From assembly GCF_026230175.1 (NCBI RefSeq), contig NZ_CP104208.1:3348001-3412000 (forward strand): 64,000 nt of DNA, given 5' to 3'. Positions 53,534-63,008 of this stretch are shown piece by piece. Each line of letters opens with the position of its first letter. Position 1 is the stretch's first letter. The stretch comes from Desulfovibrio mangrovi. Its GTDB lineage: Bacteria; Desulfobacterota; Desulfovibrionia; Desulfovibrionales; Desulfovibrionaceae. A program made the position numbers and the translations under genes. The notes beneath the pieces are model-generated. The model did not search any database, was not told where the DNA came from, and saw only the letters and a program-made list of their open reading frames with translations.

Positions 53534-54886
53534 ATGCACGTCAGATATTTGATCATTGGGGCAGGCCCTACGGGGCTCGGTGCGGGGCACAGGCTGAAAG
53601 AACTGGGCGAAACCAGCTTCCTGCTGCTTGAGCGCAACGCCTATACGGGCGGCCTTGCCACCAGTTTCAAGGATTCAGCAGGGTTCACGTGGGATCTCGG
53701 CGGGCATGTGGTGTTTTCGCACTATTCCTATTTTGACAGACTGATCGAGGATCTGCTCGGAGATCAGTATCTGGAGCACCAGCGTATTGCCATGGTGCGC
53801 ATGTTTGAACGCTGGGTTCCCTATCCTTTCCAGAACAATCTGCGCTACCTGCCAAAAGACGTGCAGTGGGAGATTGTGGAGGCCATGTTGCCGGGCCGCA
53901 GGCCCGAGACGCACCCGTCCAACTTCCGGGAGTGGATCGACGTGATCTTTGGAGCGGGCATCGCCAAGTATTTCATGGTGCCCTACAATTTCAAGGTCTG
54001 GGCAACTCCAGCCGAAAAAATGGCGTATCACTGGATCGGCGAGCGCGTTTCCGTGGTCAACCTGGAGATGGTGCTGAAGAATCTTATCCTCGAACTCGAT
54101 AACAGAAGCTGGGGGCCCAACAACGTGTTCCGCTTCCCGTTGTTCGGGGGCACGGGCGATATATTCAGCCGCATGGGCGACAGGCTCGGCGATTTCGTGC
54201 GTCGGAACACCGAGGTGGTGGCTGTGGATCCGGAGGCCAGATCGGTGCGGACGGCGGACGGCGAGACCATCACCTACGATCATCTGCTGAACACCGGCCC
54301 GCTGGACCTCTTTGTGCTGAACAGCATCAATACGCCCAACGCGGACCTGCGTGCCGCTGCCGCCAGTCTTGCGCATAACTCCGTGTACGTGGCGGGCGTG
54401 GGTGTGGACGGTATGCGCGAGGATCCTACCTGTTGGATGTATTTCCCCGAGAACAACGCGCCGTTCTACCGCGTGACCAATTTCCACAACTATTCACCAA
54501 ACAATGCGGCAAAGCCGGGAGCCTCCCGTGCCCTGATGTGCGAAACCTCCTATTCCGCACATAAGCAGGAAGACCTTGCCAGCCTCATGGATGCCACCGT
54601 GCAGGGGCTGGTGAACACCGCACTCATGAACGAGAAGGACAGGGAGAATATCCTCTCCACATGGTCCTATCCCATTGACTACGGGTACCCTGTGCCCACC
54701 ATCGACCGCGATCCGTCCCTGCGTGTGCTGCAGCCATGGCTGGAATCCTGCCGGATCTACTCGCGCGGTCGTTTTGGCGGCTGGCAATACGAGGCAGCCA
54801 ATATGGACCATTCCGTCATGCAGGGCGTGGAGTGGGCAGATCGTATGATAGAGGGCAAGGCAGAGACCACATACGTGGTGAAATAG
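53534..54886 (+). CDS. FAD-dependent UDP-galactopyranose mutase-like / amine-oxidase-fold protein
   Basis: Protein of 450 residues from ATG 53534 (GGAAGGA just upstream). The start is immediately before the dinucleotide-binding motif YLIIGAGPTGLGAGHRLKELG. TGGLATSFKDSAGFTWDLGGHVVFSHY is typical of UDP-galactopyranose mutase-like flavoproteins, and the C terminus RFGGWQYEAANMDHSVMQG contacts FAD in relatives. The size exceeds classical Glf (about 370-390), so it may belong to a related sugar- or carotenoid-type group. It lies 101 bp after the glycosyltransferase gene, with a terminator behind it. Confidence 0.8.
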   Translation: MHVRYLIIGAGPTGLGAGHRLKELGETSFLLLERNAYTGGLATSFKDSAGFTWDLGGHVVFSHYSYFDRLIEDLLGDQYLEHQRIAMVRMFERWVPYPFQNNLRYLPKDVQWEIVEAMLPGRRPETHPSNFREWIDVIFGAGIAKYFMVPYNFKVWATPAEKMAYHWIGERVSVVNLEMVLKNLILELDNRSWGPNNVFRFPLFGGTGDIFSRMGDRLGDFVRRNTEVVAVDPEARSVRTADGETITYDHLLNTGPLDLFVLNSINTPNADLRAAAASLAHNSVYVAGVGVDGMREDPTCWMYFPENNAPFYRVTNFHNYSPNNAAKPGASRALMCETSYSAHKQEDLASLMDATVQGLVNTALMNEKDRENILSTWSYPIDYGYPVPTIDRDPSLRVLQPWLESCRIYSRGRFGGWQYEAANMDHSVMQGVEWADRMIEGKAETTYVVK

Positions 54887-54913
54887 TTCCGGCTTTGGCA
54901 ACGCTTGTACAAG

Positions 54914-54942
54914 GCGGAAAGGGAAACCTTTCCGCTTTTTTT
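54914..54942 (+). terminator. Terminator after the flavoprotein gene
   Basis: Stem GCGGAAAGG (54914-54922) and CCTTTCCGC (54927-54935) with a GAAA loop and seven T residues. Confidence 0.88.
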
Positions 54943-55049
54943 GTGGATGCGGAACAGGAAATACCTTGTTCTGTATTGTTTGTTGCAATGGAACGCCGTG
55001 CGCTGTATCAATGCCGGACACACTCACCTATGAAACATACGGGGGGCGT

Positions 55050-55772
55050 ATGGATTTCATTCAATTTGTACCGTTGGTTACGGTGCTGGCAGGCGCTATG
55101 TGTCTGTGTGATCTTCTCGGTGCGTTGTTCGGTCAGTCTGTAGGGGAATTCATTCTTAAAAAACGTTTTTCCGAGGCTGCGGGCGTTTCCGGTGTGCGGT
55201 ATTTCACGGTGCATTGTGTGGTGCGCTACATCTGCTGCGTGCTGGCCGTGGTCGTGCTGCCGCTGGCCGAGCTGTATTCCTATGACCATCACAGCATGAA
55301 CGACAAGGCCGAGTGGCCTGTAATCGCCATGGGGCTGGCGTTCTTTGCCCTGCTGTTTGTTCTGCTCGCGCTGGCCTCATACTGGCACGGGGCCGTGCTG
55401 GCCGGAGACCGTCTTTTCTTTGCCGGTATTGCGCCATGGCAGGTGCGGGTTGCACCCGTAGCGGACGTCACCATGGACGAAGCTGCCAGCGATCCCTACG
55501 AGCCCGTGACTGATGAGGATGCCGCAGCTGACGCTCCGGCGGCTGGCGAAGTCTCCCCGAAGAAGAAGCGCAAATGCCGATTTCTCCTCTACAACATCCA
55601 TTTCGGCGAGGAGTGCCGCTACACCTCCATGCTCTGCGGGTTGGGGAAGGCCGTGCGCCATGTGGCACCCAAGGCTCCCCCTCTGGCTGCTGTGCATTTC
55701 GGTCAGGTGGTCACGACGCATGTGGTGGAAGCCGTGAGCGAGGCTGTTAGTGGGAAGGGAGGGCAAAGATGA
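55050..55772 (+). CDS. Hypothetical membrane protein, first gene of a two-gene module
   Basis: Protein of 240 residues that I do not recognise. The start is ATG 55050 after a GGGGGG stretch; the frame is open upstream but those residues look random. Three hydrophobic segments (about 5-28, 55-78 and 90-113) are followed by a cytoplasm-like tail. The tail has an acidic Ala/Asp stretch (140-165), a basic KKKRK patch and a final domain of about 70 residues. Its stop overlaps the next start by 4 bp (ATGA), so the two proteins are translationally coupled and probably act together. Confidence 0.65.
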   Translation: MDFIQFVPLVTVLAGAMCLCDLLGALFGQSVGEFILKKRFSEAAGVSGVRYFTVHCVVRYICCVLAVVVLPLAELYSYDHHSMNDKAEWPVIAMGLAFFALLFVLLALASYWHGAVLAGDRLFFAGIAPWQVRVAPVADVTMDEAASDPYEPVTDEDAAADAPAAGEVSPKKKRKCRFLLYNIHFGEECRYTSMLCGLGKAVRHVAPKAPPLAAVHFGQVVTTHVVEAVSEAVSGKGGQR

Positions 55773-56353
55773 CAGAGAACGTTGCCGGTCTGATTGCATG
55801 GGCTCCGGCCCAGCTCTGCATGTTGCTTGGCGCGCTTGATCTGGCGCTGCTCGCGTTGGGGTTTGATATGCGCGTGGTTTTCTTTTACCGGCGCATGGCG
55901 TGGCGCGGGGTGAATATTTCAACACCCAAGGATTTGTATACAGTGCGCCGCTGGAAGCAATATGCCTGCCTGCTGCTTTTTCTGTACCTCTATCAGGTTC
56001 CGGCGGGCGGCCTGAGGGAGGTGCTGGCCGGTAATCCTGAGGCGATTCTCAATCCCCCCTTGCTTGTGTACAGCGTGCTGGCCCTGTCCTGCGGGGTGCT
56101 CTATCTCTCCGGTTTCTGGCATTTCATGCTTGTGGAAGGCGAGGTCGTGCACTTGTTCACGCTCAATCCCTTTTGCGCCCTGCGCGTGCCCCGCAAAGAT
56201 GTGTATACGGATTCCAAGGATTGGGGCGATCTTGCTGTCAATAGTCTCTACATCGGTAATCGGGAGAACAGGCATACGGTCTTTCTGGAAAAGCTGAAGG
56301 ATGCGGGGTTTGAAGACATGAAGAACACCGAATTCGTTCAGCCGGAAAAGTAG
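55769..56353 (+). CDS. Hypothetical membrane protein, second gene of a two-gene module
   Basis: Protein of 194 residues, unrecognised. Hydrophobic segments lie at about 10-40, 52-72 and 92-115. The remaining 75 residues form a soluble, strand-rich tail with HTVFLEKLKDAGFEDM. The 4-bp overlap with the preceding gene and the similar layout (three helices then a soluble tail) suggest partners in one membrane complex, possibly distant relatives. Nothing nearby gives a function. Confidence 0.65.
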   Translation: MTENVAGLIAWAPAQLCMLLGALDLALLALGFDMRVVFFYRRMAWRGVNISTPKDLYTVRRWKQYACLLLFLYLYQVPAGGLREVLAGNPEAILNPPLLVYSVLALSCGVLYLSGFWHFMLVEGEVVHLFTLNPFCALRVPRKDVYTDSKDWGDLAVNSLYIGNRENRHTVFLEKLKDAGFEDMKNTEFVQPEK

Positions 56354-56380
56354 GGGAGCAATCAGGCTTCCGTAAGCTGG

Positions 56381-57112
56381 TCATCGCTTCCTGAGGGGCA
56401 GCAATTCGCCCAGAAAGATTCCTTCTTCCGTTACCGTGGCACGGTGGGGGTAGACCTCCACTCCGGCATCAAGAGCCTGCCAGAACAGTTCGGCATAGTC
56501 GGGATCGATGAAATCCGCAGGGCCGAAACAATTGCCGTCCGCGCGCTGCACCAGATAGAAGAAGGCGGCTCTGAATCCTTTTTCCACCAGCCCCATCATT
56601 TCCTTCAGGTGTTTCTGGCCGCGTTCTGTGGCTGCGTCGGGAAAACAGGCAACGTCATCCTCCACCATCGTCACGTTCTTGCATTCTATCCACAAGGGCG
56701 GCAAGGTATCATTGTCGCTGTCCAGGCGCGCGTCCAGACGGCTCCCGCCGTATTTCGCTTCGCGCCGGAATGCGGTGTAACCTGCGGACCAAGGCAACTG
56801 GCCCGCATGAAACGCCGCTTCAAGCAGGCGGTTGGGCGTCATGGTGTTCACGCCTACCCAGAAATCTCCGGCAAAGTCTGGCATGAGCACGGCTTCTTGC
56901 GTCCATTTGAGTTTGCGGTCGGGGTTGGCCGCCGGGGAGGCCAGCACCTGCATGCCCGGACGCAGCAGGCCCAGCATGGAGCCTGAGTTGTTGGAGTGAA
57001 TCCATACGGATTCATCTGCATGCGTGATCTCCACGCTGAAGCGTTTTACACGGCGTACGAACGAGCCGGTGATACAGCCTGCGGGAAAGGGAATGAGCGG
57101 TTTGTCTGTCAC
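56381..57112 (-). CDS. sfsA: DNA/RNA nuclease SfsA
   Basis: Protein of 243 residues matching the SfsA family. [17 protein letters not shown] is the N-terminal nucleic-acid-binding fold. [18 protein letters not shown] follows. [33 protein letters not shown] includes the PD-(D/E)xK-like E-x-K core in WIECKN, and [10 protein letters not shown] is the family end motif. SfsA was named for sugar-fermentation stimulation and is now regarded as a nuclease. It is monocistronic and convergent with the membrane module. Confidence 0.93.
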   Translation of the reverse strand: MTDKPLIPFPAGCITGSFVRRVKRFSVEITHADESVWIHSNNSGSMLGLLRPGMQVLASPAANPDRKLKWTQEAVLMPDFAGDFWVGVNTMTPNRLLEAAFHAGQLPWSAGYTAFRREAKYGGSRLDARLDSDNDTLPPLWIECKNVTMVEDDVACFPDAATERGQKHLKEMMGLVEKGFRAAFFYLVQRADGNCFGPADFIDPDYAELFWQALDAGVEVYPHRATVTEEGIFLGELLPLRKR

Positions 57113-57260
57113 GGTATATCCTGTGTATTCGCGCTATTGGAACGGCGAACAATTTGAGAGATCTTCTTTCAGCCTTTCAACTGTTTACAGATGTTGACCA
57201 AATTGATAATTCGCGGGAAGCCCACGTCGGTCAATCCATATGAGAAAGGGGACTTCTGCA

Positions 57261-58433
57261 ATGAACATTTCTGACAGATTGAAGCAGCTTAAGCCGTCGG
57301 CAACCCTTGCCGTGAACGCCAAAGCACTGGAACTGAAGGCGCAGGGCAAGGAGATTGTCAGCCTTGCCGTCGGCGAGCCTGACTTTCCCACTCCGGAGCA
57401 TGTGCGTGAAGCATGCAAGAAAGCCATGGACGAGGGCTTTACCCGTTATGCCGCCGTGCCCGGTCTGCCTGACCTGCGCGAAGCCGTAGCCGCCTATTTC
57501 AACAATTTCTACGGTGCGCTGGCTGCTCCTGAGCATACCATGGTCACCAACGGCGGCAAGCAGGCACTCTACAATCTTTTCCAGGCATTGCTCAACCCCG
57601 GTGATGAGGTGCTCATCCCCGGACCGTACTGGGTGAGCTATCCGCCCATGGTGCAGCTTGCCGAAGGCGTGCCGGTCGTGGTGCCCGCATCCGCCGATGC
57701 CGCTTTCAAGGTGACCGTGGAGCAGCTTGAGGCCGCATGCACCGAGAAGACTCGTGTGCTGCTTCTGAACTCGCCCTCCAACCCCACCGGCGCAGCCTAT
57801 GACAAGGCGCAGATTGACGCCATCGCCCAGTGGGCCATCGACAAGGGCCTGTTCATCATCTCTGACGAAATTTACGACCAACTGGTGTACGCACCCGCCG
57901 AGCATGCCTCCCTGTGCAGCTGGTGGACCCGTTATCCCGAACAGGTCTGCGTGGTGAACGGCCTTGCCAAGAGCTTTGCCATGACCGGTTGGCGCATTGG
58001 CTACGTGCTGGCCCACGCCGATCTCATCAAGGCCATGACCAAGATTCAGGGCCAGTCCACCTCCAACGTCTGCACCTTCGCCCAGAAGGGTGCCGTTGCC
58101 GCCCTGACCGGCGGGTTCGGCATTGTGGACGAGATGCGCGCAGCCTTCCGCAAGCGTCGCGACCTCGCCATGAAGGTCGTGGGCAGCTGGCCCGAGGTGG
58201 TGTGCCCCGTGCCCGAAGGCGCGTTCTACATCTTCCCTGATGTGCATCGTCACTACACCAAGGAGATTCCGGATTCCGCCACCCTGTGCACCAGATTGCT
58301 GGAAGAGGCCGGTGTGGCGCTGGTGCCCGGTGCCGCCTTCGGCGACGACAACTGTATCCGCATTTCTTACGCCGTTGACGAGGCCACGCTCACCACGGCT
58401 TTGGACAAGATTGCAAAGGTTCTCTTCAAGTAG
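57261..58433 (+). CDS. Aspartate aminotransferase, class I/II PLP-dependent
   Basis: Protein of 390 residues from ATG 57261, preceded by AAAGGGGA; an ATG 7 codons earlier overlaps that site. The aminotransferase fold type I signatures are clear: SLAVGEPDFPTP, TNGGKQALYNL, NSPSNPTGAAY, SDEIYDQLVY, and NGLAKSFAMTGWRIGY with PLP-binding K237. It belongs to the subgroup (AspC/AspB of bacilli and many delta-proteobacteria) that exchanges aspartate and 2-oxoglutarate, and may accept aromatic or prephenate substrates. It is followed by pgi after 114 bp. Confidence 0.93.
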   Translation: MNISDRLKQLKPSATLAVNAKALELKAQGKEIVSLAVGEPDFPTPEHVREACKKAMDEGFTRYAAVPGLPDLREAVAAYFNNFYGALAAPEHTMVTNGGKQALYNLFQALLNPGDEVLIPGPYWVSYPPMVQLAEGVPVVVPASADAAFKVTVEQLEAACTEKTRVLLLNSPSNPTGAAYDKAQIDAIAQWAIDKGLFIISDEIYDQLVYAPAEHASLCSWWTRYPEQVCVVNGLAKSFAMTGWRIGYVLAHADLIKAMTKIQGQSTSNVCTFAQKGAVAALTGGFGIVDEMRAAFRKRRDLAMKVVGSWPEVVCPVPEGAFYIFPDVHRHYTKEIPDSATLCTRLLEEAGVALVPGAAFGDDNCIRISYAVDEATLTTALDKIAKVLFK

Positions 58434-58497
58434 GTGCAATGCCCTGGAAAATAATGTAGGGTTCCGCTCATATTGCTACTATAACAGGAAATACATG

Positions 58498-58521
58498 GCC
58501 GCCCGGCAAATGCCGGGCGGC
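58498..58521. other. Perfect hairpin in the pgi leader
   Basis: An 11-bp perfect stem GCCGCCCGGCA (58498-58508) and TGCCGGGCGGC (58511-58521) with a 2-nt turn. It is 26 bp before the pgi start and is not followed by T residues. It could be a weak terminator of the aminotransferase transcript or an mRNA structure. Confidence 0.45.
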
Positions 58522-58547
58522 ATATCCGATACCAAGGAGCGGACCCC

Positions 58548-59900
58548 ATGACCATCAATACGCTTGACTGGACCAGTGCCTGGAACGGGCGTGTCTCGAA
58601 AGCCGATGCGGCTCCCTTCGATATCCGTTGCGGCGACCTTGCTCTGCGGCTCGCCACGGAAATTCAGGCCAATCGCCTGCCGTTTATCAATCTCCCCTAC
58701 AGGAACGAGTTGGAAAAGGAGCTGGACGCCCAGACTCCCTGGCTGCAGTCCTTCGAACATATGCTGGTTCTGGGGATCGGCGGCTCCGCCCTTGGTGCCC
58801 GCGCCTTGCAGAAGGCCTTTTATCCGCAGCAGGACAGGCCATGCCACAACGGACGCAGTCTCTGGATTGCGGACAACGTGGACGCCGCCACCCTTGATGC
58901 GTGGTTCGAACTGCTTCCGCCGGAGAAGACCGTGGTGGTCGTCATTTCCAAATCCGGCGGCACGATTGAGACGCTCTCCCAATATTTCCTTGCCCGTCTG
59001 TGGCTGCAGAAGTCGCTTGGCGATGACTGGAACCGCCATGTCCTGCTCGTAACCGATGCCTCCAAGGGCTATCTGCGGCAGGAAGCGAACGCCCTTGGCC
59101 TTGCCTCCATGCCTGTGCCGGACCATCTCGGCGGACGCTATTCCGTGCTTTCCGCCGTAGGCCTTGTGCCTGCGGCCTTCCTCGGCATGGACTGGAAGGC
59201 GTTGATTCGCGGCGCGCTTGCCGTGAGCGCACCTCTCACGTCCATGGGACCGGGCGCTACCGAACTGCACCAGCATCCTGCATGGAAGCTGGCCGTGTGG
59301 AACAGCGCACTGATGAGCAAGGGCTACTCTCAGGTAATCTTCTTCTCGTACGTTCCCCTGTGGGCGCAGTTCGGCCTGTGGTTCACCCAGTTATGGGCGG
59401 AAAGCCTCGGCAAGGAAGGCAAAGGCTCCATGCCGCTGCCCGCTGTGGGCGTGACCGACCAGCATTCCACGCAGCAGATGTTCCTCGACGGCCCGCGCGA
59501 CAAGGCCTGCCTGCTGCTGTCTTCTCCCAGCCTTGCCCGTGGCCGGCAGTTCGGCGACGACCTGCCGGAAGAATGGTCGTATCTGCGCGGAGCCCATTTC
59601 GGCGATCTGCTGCAGGCGGAAGGGCTCGGCACCCAGATGGCTCTGGCCAAGGCCGGTACGCCGCTTGTGGAACTGCGCATGGGCAGAACCGGCGAAGAAG
59701 AGGCCGGTCGCCTGATGGCCCTGCTTGAAATCACCACCGTACTCACCGGCTGGCTGCTGGATATCAATCCGCTGGATCAGCCCGCCGTCGAGCTGGGAAA
59801 ACGTCTTGCCAACGCACGGCTCGGAGCTCAGGGCTACGAGGAGGAATCCGCCGACCTTGAGGCTTTCCTTGGCCGTGCGCCCGAGCAGCAGGAGTTCTAG
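58548..59900 (+). CDS. pgi: Glucose-6-phosphate isomerase
   Basis: Protein of 450 residues, the shorter bacterial form. LGIGGSALGARALQKAF, SKSGGTIETLSQYF (phosphosugar-binding SIS motif), GGRYSVLSAVGLVPAAFLGMD and the catalytic-region TELHQHPAWK are visible. It interconverts glucose-6-phosphate and fructose-6-phosphate. AAGGAG lies 8 nt before the ATG. Its last codons contain the ribosome binding site for the histidine kinase gene that follows 1 bp later. Confidence 0.95.
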   Translation: MTINTLDWTSAWNGRVSKADAAPFDIRCGDLALRLATEIQANRLPFINLPYRNELEKELDAQTPWLQSFEHMLVLGIGGSALGARALQKAFYPQQDRPCHNGRSLWIADNVDAATLDAWFELLPPEKTVVVVISKSGGTIETLSQYFLARLWLQKSLGDDWNRHVLLVTDASKGYLRQEANALGLASMPVPDHLGGRYSVLSAVGLVPAAFLGMDWKALIRGALAVSAPLTSMGPGATELHQHPAWKLAVWNSALMSKGYSQVIFFSYVPLWAQFGLWFTQLWAESLGKEGKGSMPLPAVGVTDQHSTQQMFLDGPRDKACLLLSSPSLARGRQFGDDLPEEWSYLRGAHFGDLLQAEGLGTQMALAKAGTPLVELRMGRTGEEEAGRLMALLEITTVLTGWLLDINPLDQPAVELGKRLANARLGAQGYEEESADLEAFLGRAPEQQEF

Positions 59901-59901
59901 A

Positions 59902-61335
59902 TTGACCCCGAGACCGTTGACGGACAAGACTCAAATCGGATTTGCAAAGTTTCTTTCATGGACCTCTCTGGTTCTGATTCTGGTCTCCAGTCTGATCCTC
60001 TCTGTTGTGATCAGCAACTCCGTGCGCGGGTCCCTGCTGCGCAAGCAGCAGGAGTTTGCCACGTTGCTGGCGGAGAACCTGAACCATCAGATTTATCGTC
60101 GATTCACCCTGCCCACGATTATCGGGTACGGGCGAATTGCCTTGCGTAACGAGCAGCAGTACGAGCGGCTTGATCAGGTGGTGGAAAGCACCATCCACGG
60201 CCTGCACGTGAAAACCCTGCGCATTTACGACTATACCAAGGTCATTGCCTATGCCACCGACAGGCAGGATCTTGGCGATTCCTCTCTGGCGGGTATGGCC
60301 GTTACCCGGGCCCTGAGCGAGAACAAGCACAGCTTTGAGATTGAATCGGCCATGTCACCGTGGGTGGCCATGTTCCAGTATGAACTGCCGCCCGGATCGT
60401 TCATTCTGCGCACCACCTATCCGTTGCGCGTGGAGCAGCGGCTGGGCAGGGATGTGTTTGACGAAGCGGACCAGCCGGTCATGGGGGTGCTTGAGATCAC
60501 ACAGGACATTACCGCGGATTATTCCTCGGTTATCAGTCTGCAGTGGCTCATCGTGCTGACAACCATGGCATCTTCCTTCCTGCTGTTCCTGCTGCTGGTG
60601 ACCTTCATACGCCGTTCGGAGAAGGCTCTTGCCGTCCGCATGGCGGAGAAGGAACGGCTGGAGCGTGACCTGCACCAGAGTGAAAAGCTGGCCAGCATGG
60701 GGCGGGTGGTTTCGTCCATTGCGCATGAAATCCGCAATCCGCTCGGCATCATTTCCTCCAGTGCGGAACTGCTGCTCAAACGCCCCAACACGGACGCTCT
60801 TACCCAGAAGATTCTCACGGCTATTTATGACGAGGCCAAACGGTTATCCAAGACCGTGCATGACTTCCTCGACTATGCCCGTCCCAAGCCGCCGAGCAAG
60901 GAGCGGGTCGACGCCGCCATGGTGCTTGATCAGGCTTTGGGGTTTCTCGAAAACGAGCTTTCGCAACGGCAGGTGCAGGTGGAGCGCCTGTACGAACCGG
61001 GGCTTGTCATGTCGGGCGACAAGGATTTACTGTACCGTGCGTTTTACAACGTCATCGCCAACGGATTGCAGGCCATTTCCGGTGAAGGGGGCATCTCCAT
61101 TGCCGGACTGCGGCAGGATGACGAGATCATCGTCACCTTCAAGGACTCCGGCAGCGGGTTTGATCTCGCCAACATTGACAAGATGCTCGATCCTTTCTTC
61201 ACCACCAAGGATGACGGCACGGGACTCGGGCTGGCCATTGTGAACAGCATCGTGACCAGCCATGGCGGCACGCTGATGCTTTCCAACGCCGAAGAGGGCG
61301 GGGCCATTGTACGCATGGGGTTCCCTGCGGCCTAG
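59902..61335 (+). CDS. Sensor histidine kinase, NtrB-like
   Basis: Protein of 477 residues starting at TTG 59902, with AGGAG 7 nt upstream inside the end of pgi. The frame is open further back only as a shadow of pgi. Membrane helices at about 19-40 and 212-236 enclose a periplasmic sensor of 170 residues. HisKA follows with H275 in SIAHEIRNPLG. The ATP-binding domain has NVIANGLQAI (N box), KDSGSGFD and DDGTGLGLAIVNS. It phosphorylates the sigma-54 response regulator encoded 93 bp downstream. The signal is unknown. Confidence 0.9.
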   Translation: MTPRPLTDKTQIGFAKFLSWTSLVLILVSSLILSVVISNSVRGSLLRKQQEFATLLAENLNHQIYRRFTLPTIIGYGRIALRNEQQYERLDQVVESTIHGLHVKTLRIYDYTKVIAYATDRQDLGDSSLAGMAVTRALSENKHSFEIESAMSPWVAMFQYELPPGSFILRTTYPLRVEQRLGRDVFDEADQPVMGVLEITQDITADYSSVISLQWLIVLTTMASSFLLFLLLVTFIRRSEKALAVRMAEKERLERDLHQSEKLASMGRVVSSIAHEIRNPLGIISSSAELLLKRPNTDALTQKILTAIYDEAKRLSKTVHDFLDYARPKPPSKERVDAAMVLDQALGFLENELSQRQVQVERLYEPGLVMSGDKDLLYRAFYNVIANGLQAISGEGGISIAGLRQDDEIIVTFKDSGSGFDLANIDKMLDPFFTTKDDGTGLGLAIVNSIVTSHGGTLMLSNAEEGGAIVRMGFPAA

Positions 61336-61428
61336 CCTGTCTTCCGGCCTGCGCTATCTGACGAATCAAGGCTTCCGCTCTGCCTTTTGGCGGTGCGGAA
61401 GTCTCATACATAAGGAATTGTTGCTTTC

Positions 61429-62808
61429 ATGAGTGATCAGACCCATCTGCTTGTCCTGGACGACGAGAAAAACTACCTGCTGGTGCTGGAAGCCCTGTTG
61501 ACGGACGCTGGCTACAAGGTGACCGCGCTGAGCGATCCCGAAACGGGCCTCGCCTTTCTGGAAGAGTCCGAGGTGGACGTCATTGTCACCGACATGAAGA
61601 TGCCCAAGCTGACCGGTGCGGAAGTGCTGGCGCACGTGAAGAAGAATTATCCGCAGATTCCGGTGCTCATCATGACCGCCTTCGGCTCCATCGAGAGCGC
61701 GGTGGAGGTCATGCGGACCGGAGCCTTCGACTACATCACCAAGCCCTTTGCCAACGATGAGCTGTTGCTGGCCGTGCAGAACGCCGCCGAGCTTTCCCGT
61801 GCGCACCGGAAATACCGCCTGCTTACGGAGAATCTTGAAGAGCGCTACGGCCTTAAACAGATCATCGGCAAAAGCAGGGCCATCAGGGATACCCTGACCA
61901 TGGTGGACCGTGCTGCGCCCAGCAAGTCCACCGTGCTCATCACTGGCGAGTCCGGCACCGGCAAGGAACTGGTGGCACGTGCCATCCATTTCTCCTCGCC
62001 GCGCAAGGACGGCCCCTTCATCAGCGTGAACTGCATGGCGCTGAACCCCGGCGTGCTGGAAAGCGAACTCTTCGGCCATGAAAAGGGTTCCTTTACCGGT
62101 GCCGTGGCCATGAAACGCGGCCGTTTTGAACTGGCCCACGGTGGGACCCTGTTCCTTGATGAAATCGGCGAGCTTTCCCACGACATGCAGGTCAAGCTGC
62201 TGCGCGTGCTGCAGGAACGCAAGATCGAGCGCGTTGGCGGCGGACAGGAGATCGAGGTGGATATCCGCATCGTCACCGCCACCAACAAGGACCTGCAGGA
62301 AGAAGTGCAGAAGGGGACTTTCCGCGAAGATCTCTACTATCGCCTGAACGTGGTGCACATTCAGTTGCCGCCCCTGCGCGAACGCCGTGAAGATATTCCG
62401 CTGCTGGCGAGCCATTTTGCGGAAAAGGTCGTCCGCGAGCAGGGCGTGGAGCGCCGCGCCTTCAGCACCGAAGCCATGGACTATCTCACCGGATACGAAT
62501 GGCCCGGCAACATCCGCCAGTTGGAAAACGTGGTGGAACGCTGCATGGTGCTTGCCTCGCACGAGATGATTACCGTGGAGGACCTGCCGCAGGAAATTCG
62601 CGACGAGGAGACCCAGCTCAAAAGCGCCGTGGACCTTCTGCCCGCCAAGCTCGACCTTGGCGATACGCTGGAAAAGATCGAGGCCGCGCTTATCCGCCGT
62701 GCACTTGTCCGCTCCGACTTCGTGCAGGTAAAGGCCGCCGAGATGCTGAATGTTTCTAAGAGTCTGCTGCAGTACAAGCTCAAGAAGTACCAGATTACGG
62801 GCCATTAG
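61429..62808 (+). CDS. Sigma-54-dependent response regulator, NtrC family
   Basis: Protein of 459 residues. The receiver domain has D11-D12 and phospho-acceptor D55 in VTDMKMP, with K105 in ITKPF. The AAA+ domain starts near 142 with Walker A GESGTGKE (173-180), a GSFTGA loop (220-225, the usual form being GAFTGA), Walker B LFLDEIGE (241-248) and the arginine finger region LYYRLNVV. The C-terminal Fis-type helix-turn-helix is VQVKAAEMLNVSKSLLQYKLKKYQI. It activates sigma-54 promoters; targets are unknown. Confidence 0.95.
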   Translation: MSDQTHLLVLDDEKNYLLVLEALLTDAGYKVTALSDPETGLAFLEESEVDVIVTDMKMPKLTGAEVLAHVKKNYPQIPVLIMTAFGSIESAVEVMRTGAFDYITKPFANDELLLAVQNAAELSRAHRKYRLLTENLEERYGLKQIIGKSRAIRDTLTMVDRAAPSKSTVLITGESGTGKELVARAIHFSSPRKDGPFISVNCMALNPGVLESELFGHEKGSFTGAVAMKRGRFELAHGGTLFLDEIGELSHDMQVKLLRVLQERKIERVGGGQEIEVDIRIVTATNKDLQEEVQKGTFREDLYYRLNVVHIQLPPLRERREDIPLLASHFAEKVVREQGVERRAFSTEAMDYLTGYEWPGNIRQLENVVERCMVLASHEMITVEDLPQEIRDEETQLKSAVDLLPAKLDLGDTLEKIEAALIRRALVRSDFVQVKAAEMLNVSKSLLQYKLKKYQITGH

Positions 62809-62897
62809 TAGAGCCCGCTGTGGGCATTGCCTTGGGTGGTGCGGCGCCGGAGCCCGCCAGAGCCTGCCGAAGCCTGATGGCCTGAAAAGAGCAAATG

Positions 62898-62941
62898 AAA
62901 ACGGGGTGCCCTGACATGATGTCGGGCACCCCGTTTTTATT
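62898..62941 (+). terminator. Terminator after the response regulator gene
   Basis: A 14-bp stem AAAACGGGGTGCCC (62898-62911) and its complement (62924-62937), with an inner GACAT/ATGTC hairpin and T residues after. Confidence 0.85.
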
Positions 62942-63008
62942 GTGGTTTTGCGGTCGGTTTTGCGTGGTCGTGAGGGGGGATTAATCCCGCTCGCAGCTGA
63001 GCCTTCTG

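Noticed and set aside
57231-58439. Minus-strand open frame of 402 codons opposite the aminotransferase gene
   Set aside because: The plus strand has all PLP-enzyme motifs; nothing recognisable is on the minus strand.
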